A stretch of DNA of 7,173 nt from a bacterium (GTDB taxonomy: Bacteria; Desulfobacterota; S145-22), in contig JALTEW010000229.1 in NCBI GenBank assembly GCA_027073795.1, positions 822-7,994 on the forward strand, given 5' to 3'. Position numbers and translations under genes: made by a program. The notes under the pieces are model-generated. The model was not told the DNA's origin and did not search any database. It saw nothing but the letters and a program-made list of their open reading frames with translations. This document shows, one piece after another, positions 1-6,376 of this stretch; within the stretch, counting starts at the first letter, position 1; the number at the start of each line of letters is the position of its first letter.

Positions 1-603
1 GTCTACATCCCCCACGGCAGCCTCCAGATACTCTACAAAGGTCCGAGCCGCAAAATCCCCCTTAACCACCCCGGTGATCTCCTGCACCTCACCAGAAACG
101 GTGGGGATGTCCTCGGCAGGAAAGGCCCCCGCCCGAACGGTCAGTAACCTCTTGTCAGCGGGCTTCAGGGATACCTTCGCATTGACTTTGCCACTGTACA
201 TCTGGCGGATGGCTATCAGACTCCCGTCTGCTACCTCAATATCCACGACGTCGGTGGTAAAGGGAATCCCCCATCTAACAGCAACCGCCGGCGCCAGGTC
301 CATCCCAAAGGCGGTCTGCCCCATCAGGATGAGCTGACACGCCACACTCTTAAAGATGCCCTCAAAGGCCGCTTGATACCGCAAGGGCTCAAACTCCTTC
401 AATGCGGAATCAAGATAGGCCACGGTGCGATGCGCATGAGGGGTGATTTTGTCAAGTAGGGCCTTCTGGGACGGGTCTCCCAAAAAGAGGGCGATGACCT
501 CCCCTCCCTCTCCCGCTAACTGATGGGCCTTGCCCAACATTTCAAAGGTGACATCCCTCACCTCGTTCTGCCGATGCTCCACTAATACCGCTATCTTCTC
601 CAT
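1..603 (-). CDS. etfA: Electron transfer flavoprotein subunit alpha, N-terminal part (cut by left edge)
   Basis: EtfA pairs with EtfB in a soluble FAD heterodimer that takes electrons from acyl-CoA dehydrogenases. The ATG at 603-601 opens a frame that stays open for 201 codons to the left edge. The visible product starts MEKIAVLVEHRQNEV and has the alternating hydrophobic strands and helices of the EtfA N-terminal domain, with LILMGQTAFGMDLAPAVAVR at about 91-110 and GIPFTTDVVDIE at about 112-123, both typical of the family. It stops just before the C-terminal FAD-binding domain, so FAD-site residues and ETF class cannot be judged. The start codon directly follows the etfB stop (TAGATG), and a GGGGAGGG Shine-Dalgarno sequence lies inside the end of etfB, which suggests translational coupling and equal amounts of the two subunits. 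Identity is clear from the protein pattern and from the etfB-etfA order. Confidence 0.93.
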   Translation of the reverse strand, partial: MEKIAVLVEHRQNEVRDVTFEMLGKAHQLAGEGGEVIALFLGDPSQKALLDKITPHAHRTVAYLDSALKEFEPLRYQAAFEGIFKSVACQLILMGQTAFGMDLAPAVAVRWGIPFTTDVVDIEVADGSLIAIRQMYSGKVNAKVSLKPADKRLLTVRAGAFPAEDIPTVSGEVQEITGVVKGDFAARTFVEYLEAAVGDVD

Positions 604-1395
604 CTATGCTATCCCTCCCCGCTCTTTCAAAATCTTGACCAGCACGTCCGCCTCTTCGTCCACGGTCCCCTCGATGATTTCAGCCCCCTCCCCCACGGGC
701 GGGAAGAAAAGCTCCTCAATCTGGCTCATCGAACCTTCAATGCCAACTTCACCCCCAGAAAGCCCCAGATCCGAGGCTCCCTTCACAGCTATCTCTTTCT
801 TGGCCACCCGCCGTATCCCCATGATGGAGACATAGCGAGGCTCGTTGATGCCGGTCTGAATCGTGAGTAAGGCAGGAAGCTTCACCCTGTCTACCTCTTC
901 CAGGCCACCCTCAAGCTCCCGGTGAACGGTCAGCGTGCCCCCCTCTAAGCTGATGTCCGTCACCAGGGCGGCATAGGGAAGCCCCAAGAGCTGCGCCAGG
1001 GCTACCCCTACGGCCCCAAACCCGTCATCGTCCGCCTGAACCCCCGTGAGGATGAGATCATAGGGTATGCCCCTGATGGCGGCAGCCAAGACCTTGGCCA
1101 TGGCAGTGGCATCCGAGCCTTCAAAGGCAGGGTCCGTTAACCGTATCGCCTCGTCCGCCCCCATGGCCAGGGCACGACGCAATACCTCATTGTTCTCCTC
1201 AGGACCAACCGATATGACGGTTATCGTCCCCCCCTGAGCCTCCTTCAACTGAATCGCTGCCTCAACGGCATAGTTGTCCCACTCGTTGATGGAAAAGACC
1301 AAACCGTCGGTGTCGATCCCCCTCCTGCCTTTATCAATTACCAGATCGGCCTCCGCCGTCTCAGGCACACGCTTGATACATACGATGATGTCCAT
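604..1395 (-). CDS. etfB: Electron transfer flavoprotein subunit beta
   Basis: Small subunit of the EtfAB electron carrier, expected in the cytoplasm. The 263-residue length is normal. Family marks seen: IKRVP at 7-11, NEWDNYAVEAA at 37-47, GPEENNEVLRRALAMGAD at 64-81, ILTGVQADDDGFGAVG at 115-130, and a stretch near 157-178 (HRELEGGLEE then LPALLT) close to the EtfB signature, followed by INEPRYVSIMGIRR at 183-196. The ATG is supported by AAGGAGG eight bases upstream. The nucleotide-loop segment QADDDGFGAVG does not match the QAIDGDTAQVGP-type loop that I recall from bifurcating Etfs, nor the QAIDDD-type loop of mitochondrial-type ETF, so bifurcation cannot be claimed. Its partner etfA follows with no gap. 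The HdrD-like gene upstream and the ACAD beyond it suggest an electron path ACAD to EtfBA to iron-sulfur protein, or the reverse. Confidence 0.95.
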   Translation of the reverse strand: MDIIVCIKRVPETAEADLVIDKGRRGIDTDGLVFSINEWDNYAVEAAIQLKEAQGGTITVISVGPEENNEVLRRALAMGADEAIRLTDPAFEGSDATAMAKVLAAAIRGIPYDLILTGVQADDDGFGAVGVALAQLLGLPYAALVTDISLEGGTLTVHRELEGGLEEVDRVKLPALLTIQTGINEPRYVSIMGIRRVAKKEIAVKGASDLGLSGGEVGIEGSMSQIEELFFPPVGEGAEIIEGTVDEEADVLVKILKERGGIA

Positions 1396-1403
1396 ATATG
1401 TTT

Positions 1404-1410
1404 CCTCCTT
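1404..1410 (-). promoter_or_regulatory. Ribosome binding site of etfB
   Basis: AAGGAGG on the minus strand, eight bases from the etfB ATG. It is a near-perfect Shine-Dalgarno sequence and fixes that start. Confidence 0.8.
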
Positions 1411-1428
1411 CAGAGTCTTCTTTGGTCT

Positions 1429-1499
1429 TTTAGGTTGAAGCTTGAAGCAATTTAGGTAGAAGTTTAAGCTTAGCGGCCGCAGGCCGCGGATTTCTACCT
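1429..1499. repeat. Cluster of short direct and inverted repeats with GC-rich hairpin between hdrD and etfB
   Basis: Three copies of one short motif lie here: TTTAGGTTGAAG at 1429-1440, TTTAGGTAGAAG at 1451-1462 (11 of 12 identical), and the inverted form TTCTACCT at 1492-1499, which can pair with AGGTAGAA at 1454-1461. Nested inside that 8-bp stem is a second hairpin, GCGGCC (1473-1478) and GGCCGC (1482-1487) around a 3-base loop. TTGAAGC is also repeated in tandem at 1435-1448. No T-run follows on the minus strand, so it does not look like an intrinsic terminator. It could be a REP-like element, an mRNA processing or stability structure, or a protein-binding site. The pairing is seen; the function is unknown. 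Confidence 0.6.
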
Positions 1500-1511
1500 T
1501 CTCCCTTCTTT

Positions 1512-2666
1512 TCAGCTTTCTCCCTCCGGCTTAACACCCAGCCCCATCGATGCCAGTTCCATCAGGTCAATGACCTTGAGTTTTTCCTCGTTCCCTGTGG
1601 TCTTTACCGCATCCTCCAGGGTTAAGAGGCAAAAGGGACATGCGGTAATAATGGCCTCTACACCCATTTCAATGGCATCCTCCACGCGAACCTCTGAGAG
1701 ACGCTTCCCTAAACCAGTCCCTTCCATCCACATGCGCCCACCTCCACCTTCACAGCAAAGGCTGTTCTCCCGACATCGGCCAAACTCTGTAAAATCGATC
1801 CCGGGGATGCTCTTGAGGACGTTCCTGGGCTCATCAAAAACACCATTCTGCTTTCCCAGATAACAGGGATCGTGATAGGTTACCTTCATGGGAACAGGGG
1901 TGTCAAACGCGAGCTTACCTCCCTCTATTAAACCCCAAACATACTGGCTGTAGTGCATAATGTCGCATTTTAGACCCTCATACTCATTCCTCAGGGCATT
2001 CATGCAGTGGGGCGAGGTGGTCACAATGACCTTGGGGTCGACTTTGGAAAAGTTTTTCATGTTCTCTTCCACCAGCATCTCAAACAGCCCCGCCTCCCCC
2101 ATGCGGCGAATCTCGCTGCCGCAGCAGACCTCCTTGTTACCAAGGATTCCAAAAGAAACCCCCGCAGCACGCAATACAGCAACCAGTGATCTCGCAACCA
2201 CCTGGATCCTCGGGTCATAAGAAGCGGCACAGCAGACAAAATAGAGAACCCCTCCGGGATCCATATCAAGGGCGTTCGGGATACCTAAATCCTGGGCCCA
2301 CTCCGCCCGCTTGTTCTTTGCCCGCCCCCAGGGATTCCCATACTTGTAGGCCCCATCCAGTGCGTCAATTATCGTCTTTTCAATCTTTCCCTCTTCTACC
2401 ATCATCTCCCGAAGTCCAATGATGGCATCAACAGGCTTAAGACCACGAGGACACCGGATGGCACATGTGGAACACGTGGTGCAGTCCCATATCTCCAGGC
2501 GATCAAAAAAGATGTGGAGATCCTCTCGAACGGCCGATTCCCTCACTACTCTACGAATGTTAAGAGGGGACTTTATGGATACCGGACACCCCCCCGTACA
2601 CTTTCCACACTGGATACAGGCATATAAGTCCAGCCGCTCCGGTAACGACTGCTGAACCTCTTCCAC
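1512..2666 (-). CDS. HdrD-like iron-sulfur protein (HdrC-HdrB fusion type, two 4Fe-4S and two CCG domains)
   Basis: Soluble iron-sulfur electron carrier of 384 residues related to heterodisulfide reductase subunit D and GlpC/GlcF-like proteins. Residues 1-115 are HdrC-like with two ferredoxin motifs: C17-x2-C20-x2-C23-x3-C27-P and C62-x2-C65-x2-C68-x3-C72-P. Two CCG (HdrB) repeats follow. The first has C145-C146 and C181-C182, but its final pair reads S218-P-H-C221, so one cysteine of the usual CxxC is missing. The second is complete: C268 (HDPC), C304-C305 (CCEGGGG) and C343-PF-C346. No membrane segment is visible, so it is not the membrane-bound ETF:menaquinone oxidoreductase type. The start is GTG, six bases after a run of eight G; no ATG is available, although the frame is open 16 codons further upstream. 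The ACAD ends 29 bases before it. Role inferred: links EtfBA to another redox partner. The exact acceptor cannot be told. Confidence 0.88.
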   Translation of the reverse strand: MEEVQQSLPERLDLYACIQCGKCTGGCPVSIKSPLNIRRVVRESAVREDLHIFFDRLEIWDCTTCSTCAIRCPRGLKPVDAIIGLREMMVEEGKIEKTIIDALDGAYKYGNPWGRAKNKRAEWAQDLGIPNALDMDPGGVLYFVCCAASYDPRIQVVARSLVAVLRAAGVSFGILGNKEVCCGSEIRRMGEAGLFEMLVEENMKNFSKVDPKVIVTTSPHCMNALRNEYEGLKCDIMHYSQYVWGLIEGGKLAFDTPVPMKVTYHDPCYLGKQNGVFDEPRNVLKSIPGIDFTEFGRCRENSLCCEGGGGRMWMEGTGLGKRLSEVRVEDAIEMGVEAIITACPFCLLTLEDAVKTTGNEEKLKVIDLMELASMGLGVKPEGES

Positions 2667-2672
2667 TATTAA

Positions 2673-2680
2673 CCCCCCCC
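2673..2680 (-). promoter_or_regulatory. G8 tract acting as probable ribosome binding site of the HdrD-like gene
   Basis: Eight consecutive G on the minus strand lie six bases before the GTG start. A pure G-run is an unusual Shine-Dalgarno sequence and is also a slippage-prone tract. It is the only candidate site near this start. Confidence 0.45.
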
Positions 2681-2695
2681 GCAGGATCTCTCGGG

Positions 2696-3907
2696 CTATG
2701 ACCAGTTTTTTAAATCATAATAACCCCTGGCAACGCGATAGCGATTTATTTGTTGCCCTCCAAGCCATAGCTGCAACTCTTTGGCATCTCTCAAGTACTT
2801 TTCGTAAGGAAACTCCTCTGAAATCGCCATTGAACCTAGCAACTCAGCACCTTTATTAACCATTTCTACTGTTATATCAGAGGCATAAACTCCTAGAGCA
2901 GCTGTCTTGGAAATGAACTGATCTGACCATGGCGGACCATATACATCGAGATGATCAAGCATATAGCTAAGGTTATAAAAACCTGCCCTCATCATCTCGA
3001 TGCCCACAGCCATATCTGCAAGCATACCGGCTACTATGCTATGTTGTCGTACTGGCTTAAACCCACCCATACGGTTTCCCGTATAATCAAGTACTATCTC
3101 AAAGGCACGTTCGAGGGTACCTAAGGCGATAGATGTTGAGTGCCACCTTGGTGCTGCGGTCGCAAATCTGTAGACATTGTTATCCACGCCGGGGCCAGCA
3201 AGCCGGAATTCCTTAGGGACACGAACATTATCATAATACACTGCCGCATTTATTGCTGTCTTAAACAACATCTTTTTTTCCGGCTCGCCAAATGTAAGCC
3301 CAGGCGTATCTTTAGGGACATAAATCAATGCAACACCTTCATTTCCTGCATTGGGATCAGTGGTGCAAACTGTTAGATAAACCTCAGCGAGGCCTGCATG
3401 GCCGGGCCACGCTTTGCTTCCGTTTATGACATATTCATCGCCTTCAAGCCTTGCGGTGGTTCTAATCCCTCTACCCTGAAGTAGTGGATTTTCAGTGTCT
3501 GCACCGGCAACTTCATCGGTCATTGCAATGCACGCATAAGCCAACTTACCCTTGCAGAATAGCGGAATGAACCTATCCATAACTGCCTTGTTTTTGACTA
3601 ACACAGCAGGCTCGAGAATAATACCGGCATTGATACCTACGCTATAGCTAATCCCTGCGTCACCCTTGGCTAACTCCTCGCAGATAATGCCCAATGTAGT
3701 CATTGAGCTATGTCCACCCCCACCATACTCAGCAGGATAACCATCTGATTGAACTCCCATGTCGACAAGTTTTTGGTGTACCTCTTCAACAAGGCTGTAG
3801 TCCGATTCTAATTCTTTGGTTCTGGGGATAATCTCTTTCTTGGTAAATTCCCTTATTGTATCCCTAATTTGGAGATCTTCTTTACTTAATAAATGCTCTA
3901 AATTCAT
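2696..3907 (-). CDS. Acyl-CoA dehydrogenase family flavoprotein, apparently lacking the usual catalytic glutamate
   Basis: FAD enzyme of 403 residues, a normal length, with the ACAD order: N-terminal helical domain (about 1-120), beta domain (about 121-235) and C-terminal helical domain (about 240-403). Marks seen: AYACIAMTDEVAGADTENP at 123-141 and GDEYVINGSKAWPGHAG at 156-172 (flavin and substrate region), ALGTLERAFE at 261-270, and RDAKELQLWLGGQQINR at 373-389. That last stretch aligns without gaps to the family pattern RDAK...YEGT..I.R and puts Leu382 where the catalytic Glu normally stands. The alternative base site of isovaleryl- and long-chain-type enzymes, before helix G, reads Pro253 here by my count. 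The protein is therefore an ACAD by fold, but its reaction is open: an unusual dehydrogenation or reduction, another base, or a non-catalytic role. The start ATG follows AAGGGGA at seven bases. EtfBA downstream is its natural electron partner. Confidence 0.88.
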   Translation of the reverse strand: MNLEHLLSKEDLQIRDTIREFTKKEIIPRTKELESDYSLVEEVHQKLVDMGVQSDGYPAEYGGGGHSSMTTLGIICEELAKGDAGISYSVGINAGIILEPAVLVKNKAVMDRFIPLFCKGKLAYACIAMTDEVAGADTENPLLQGRGIRTTARLEGDEYVINGSKAWPGHAGLAEVYLTVCTTDPNAGNEGVALIYVPKDTPGLTFGEPEKKMLFKTAINAAVYYDNVRVPKEFRLAGPGVDNNVYRFATAAPRWHSTSIALGTLERAFEIVLDYTGNRMGGFKPVRQHSIVAGMLADMAVGIEMMRAGFYNLSYMLDHLDVYGPPWSDQFISKTAALGVYASDITVEMVNKGAELLGSMAISEEFPYEKYLRDAKELQLWLGGQQINRYRVARGYYDLKNWS

Positions 3908-3964
3908 GTTTTTTCCCCTTTTCTACTTGGTTTAAAATATGTCAAAATTTTTCATAAGCTTCTG

Positions 3965-3988
3965 TTCAACACTAGGAGAAATGTTGAA
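3965..3988. other. Inverted repeat in the 141-base gap between the REDY-like gene and the ACAD gene
   Basis: TTCAACA (3965-3971) and TGTTGAA (3982-3988) pair over a 10-base loop. There is no T-run on either side, so it is not an intrinsic terminator. It could be an operator for a dimeric regulator or an mRNA structure. The rest of 3908-4048 is AT-rich and shows no coding frame or clear promoter. Confidence 0.3.
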
Positions 3989-4048
3989 TTACCTTCTTTT
4001 GAAAGTATCTACAGAGCCCACAAGTTATTTACTAACTCACGATACTTA

Positions 4049-4408
4049 CTAATCTCTTTCTCCATAATAAAGCTCAATACCCCCCAACACATAAAAATCA
4101 GCTACCCAATTAGAGAACCACTGAGGGAAAAATTCTTCTTTAAATGCCTTTGTTTCATGAGCTTTGTTCCAATCTTCAAGGTTGCTCACATCCATAATTC
4201 CGATGTACTTATATGGAGGATCCGTTGAACTGGGTGACACCCCCTTCTGGCCATTACCAGCAATTCCTCCCATCATTTTAAGAAGAGTAAAACTTTTTCC
4301 TCCGGGCAGCCCAATCAAAAGGGGGCCTTTATAAGTTTCACACCATTTTATATAGTCCTCTTCCTTCACTTCGTCTCTTAAGTTATAAAGAATTATTTCC
4401 TTTGCCAT
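4049..4408 (-). CDS. Small protein resembling REDY/HapK-like dimeric alpha+beta barrel (DABB) proteins
   Basis: Protein of 119 residues with no cysteine cluster, signal peptide or membrane segment. The predicted pattern is ferredoxin-like: strand KEIILYNL (3-10), helix EEDYIKWCETYKGP (16-29), strand SFTLLKMMGG (39-48), strand YKYIGIMDV (66-74), long helix LEDWNKAHETKAFKEEFF (77-94) and a final strand FYVLGGIELYYG (105-116). The EEDY at 16-19, the LPGGKSF loop, and the Y.YI...V....W order recall the REDY-like HapK family, whose known members sit in prodigiosin-type pathways; members of the wider DABB superfamily bind or rearrange small cyclic compounds. The assignment rests on pattern memory only. 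The start ATG has AAGGAGGT at 4416-4423, a strong site. It lies 48 bases after the AOR gene and 141 before the ACAD gene in one direction, so it probably serves the same pathway, perhaps as an intermediate-binding or isomerising protein. Confidence 0.55.
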   Translation of the reverse strand: MAKEIILYNLRDEVKEEDYIKWCETYKGPLLIGLPGGKSFTLLKMMGGIAGNGQKGVSPSSTDPPYKYIGIMDVSNLEDWNKAHETKAFKEEFFPQWFSNWVADFYVLGGIELYYGERD

Positions 4409-4456
4409 GGCTGAAACCTCCTTTTTAGGTTATGGTTAAAGATGGAAGAGACAAAT

Positions 4457-6376
4457 TTACGGATTTCCTTGCTCTTTTTCATTTGACTTTGACAGGCCCT
4501 TTAATGTTTTAATCTCATCTACCACATATCCGAGCCCTAATTCCTCGAGTTTCTCCCTCTTTGGAATGCCGGTTTCAATATCCCAGCCTCTTTCCGCGTA
4601 ATATTCATCCAACATTTGTTTGAGTTCCTCTCTGCTGATAAAATGACCCTTGGCTGCTCCACCTTTAAGAGGTTCTGTCATAAGCCTCTCAGGTAAGGTA
4701 TCATCAGCTCGAGTAAATCCCTCTCGAACATTGAATACCCTTGCAAGATTATTTATTCGTTCCCCTATTTTTTGTATTTCCTCGGGAGTGAGCTCGAGTC
4801 CTGTAACAGCTTCCATAAGCGATGCAGTATTCTTGGTTGCTATTCCGGGGACAGCCATATCCAATATAAAGGCACACATGGTAGGACAGTCGCAAGTAGC
4901 AGTACGAACGTCTTGGTTCCACTTCGTGAGTTTACCTTTTCCTGCAACAGCAAATCGATCTACCTCGTAAGGAATCGGAATTCCGAAAATCTCTTGAAAT
5001 GCATACCCGCGGTTATGATCGGCACCTGTATAGGATGTGGCATAGTTGAGTCCATGGGCCTTGGCACCTCGCACATCATAGGCGGGAAGTTCTAATCCTT
5101 TGACGTGCATGGCATACTTTGCTGATCCCTTCCCGATTCTTTCGGCAGCGGCTTTGGTCCCATCGGCCAGGATATCACCAATCCCCTCACGAAATGCCAT
5201 TTGTTTGATGATTGTAATCATTGCCTCGTGGTTTCCGAAATTAACCTCTATACCACCAGTATCTTCTTTGCTCAAAATACCTTTTTCATAAAGTTCCATA
5301 GCAAAGGCGATAGCCACCCCTGAAGAAATGGTGTCTAACCCTAACTCGTCAGCTAAACGGTCAGCGGCTATAATAGCATCGATGTTTTCCACTCCTGTGG
5401 CACCACCGTAAGAATACATGGTTTCATATTCAGGACCCTCTGTCAGTATCCCTTTATAGGGTTCTGTCTTCGCCAATTTCAGTTGGCTACATCCCACCGG
5501 ACATCCATAGCAATGTTCCCTACCTATATTCCGGGACATCTGGATTTCAACACCAAGTTTGTCTGCGGGTGCATATACACCTGTGGTCGTAAAGTTCTTG
5601 GTGGGAAATATTCCAGTGTTGCAGGTTTGATCAACTACCATAGGTGTCCCAGTTTTTGAAAAATGAGAATATAGTACAGGACTTTCCTTCATAGCCCTGG
5701 TCATTTCCCTTTTTGCAGCCTCAAGTTTGTTTTCATCAGCTATAGATACCCTTTTAGTTCCCCGGATCGCAATCGCCTTAAGATTCTTTGATCCCATTAC
5801 CGCGCCCAAGCCTTTGCGGCCCACTACCCTCATTTCGTTAACAATACAAGCTATCTTACAAAGGTTCTCTCCAGCCGGCCCTATGCACGCAACTCTGACA
5901 TTTTGATCATTTAGTTCGTTCTTTATGATCTGTTGAGTATCAGTGGTTTTTAACCCCCAAATCTTTTTCGCACTTCGGAACTTGACTTTCCCATCCATGA
6001 TCCAAACATAGGTTGGTTTCTCCGCCTTGCCCTCAATGATAAGAATATCATAGCCGGTAAATTTCAGTTCAACGGGAAAATATCCTCCAGAAAGACCCAT
6101 GCCGACTGCACCTGTAAGAGGTGATTTGGCTGTGATGGCCATTCGGCTGGCGCAAGGAATTGTGGTTCCGGAAAAGGGACCAGAAGCAAAAATGAGTTTG
6201 TTATCCGGCCCCAAAGGATCAGTTCTTGCTGGGACCTCATCGTATAGATATTTTATTCCAAATCCTGCACCCCCGATAAAATCACTTGCGATATTAAAGG
6301 GTAAATCCTCCTCTTTTGCTGTTTGGTTTGTTAAATTAATCCGTAAGATCTTACCGGTATATCCTCCCTTGTACAT
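4457..6376 (-). CDS. Aldehyde:ferredoxin oxidoreductase (AOR) family tungsten/molybdopterin enzyme
   Basis: Protein of 639 residues, normal for the family. AORs oxidise aldehydes to acids, or the reverse, with ferredoxin, using a bis-pterin W (or Mo) centre and one 4Fe-4S cluster in the cytoplasm. Seen: the N-terminal barrel with GGAGFGIKYLYDEVP at 35-49; LTGAVGMGLSGGYFPVELKF at 87-106; GRKGLGAVMGSKNLKAI at 186-202; cluster ligands C289-x2-C292-x3-C296; pterin motif D343-ELGL-D348 (DxxGLD); GADHNRGY at 451-458; and the second pterin/cluster motif D496-CPTM-C501, where DxxGLC is usual. C-terminal ERGWD and GLGYV are typical. Compared with Pyrococcus AOR (Cys288, 291, 295, 494) the spacing matches closely. 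It is not closely like BamB of benzoyl-CoA reductase as I recall it, which lacks the GADH segment. The ATG has AAGGAGGT six bases upstream. No MoaD-like or ferredoxin partner gene is in the window. Substrate unknown. Confidence 0.93.
   Translation of the reverse strand: MYKGGYTGKILRINLTNQTAKEEDLPFNIASDFIGGAGFGIKYLYDEVPARTDPLGPDNKLIFASGPFSGTTIPCASRMAITAKSPLTGAVGMGLSGGYFPVELKFTGYDILIIEGKAEKPTYVWIMDGKVKFRSAKKIWGLKTTDTQQIIKNELNDQNVRVACIGPAGENLCKIACIVNEMRVVGRKGLGAVMGSKNLKAIAIRGTKRVSIADENKLEAAKREMTRAMKESPVLYSHFSKTGTPMVVDQTCNTGIFPTKNFTTTGVYAPADKLGVEIQMSRNIGREHCYGCPVGCSQLKLAKTEPYKGILTEGPEYETMYSYGGATGVENIDAIIAADRLADELGLDTISSGVAIAFAMELYEKGILSKEDTGGIEVNFGNHEAMITIIKQMAFREGIGDILADGTKAAAERIGKGSAKYAMHVKGLELPAYDVRGAKAHGLNYATSYTGADHNRGYAFQEIFGIPIPYEVDRFAVAGKGKLTKWNQDVRTATCDCPTMCAFILDMAVPGIATKNTASLMEAVTGLELTPEEIQKIGERINNLARVFNVREGFTRADDTLPERLMTEPLKGGAAKGHFISREELKQMLDEYYAERGWDIETGIPKREKLEELGLGYVVDEIKTLKGLSKSNEKEQGNP

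Noticed and set aside
74..835. Open frames on the plus strand opposite etfA and etfB
   Set aside because: They are antisense to well-recognised genes, have Ser/Pro/Thr-rich compositions typical of shadows, and have no ribosome site or family resemblance.
1473..1487. GC-rich hairpin as an intrinsic terminator of the upstream genes
   Set aside because: The minus strand after the stem reads TAAGCTTAAAC, with no T-run. A terminator is not supported.
1960..2655. Several open frames on both strands within the HdrD-like gene
   Set aside because: They overlap a clear iron-sulfur protein with eight ferredoxin cysteines in place and show no recognisable domain.
1512..2666. HdrD-like protein as a membrane ETF:menaquinone oxidoreductase
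   Set aside because: There is no hydrophobic membrane segment or cytochrome b-like N-terminal domain; the protein begins about 16 residues before the first ferredoxin motif.
3940..3945. Perfect TTGACA on the minus strand upstream of the ACAD, as a promoter -35 box
   Set aside because: No acceptable -10 box lies 16-18 bases downstream; the region there is an A/G-rich ribosome-site stretch. Not listed as a promoter.
4457..6376. AOR gene as BamB, the tungsten subunit of class II benzoyl-CoA reductase
   Set aside because: The protein keeps general AOR marks such as GADHNRGY and the CxxCxxxC spacing, and the adjacent genes are not the bamC-I set. Plain AOR family is the safer call.
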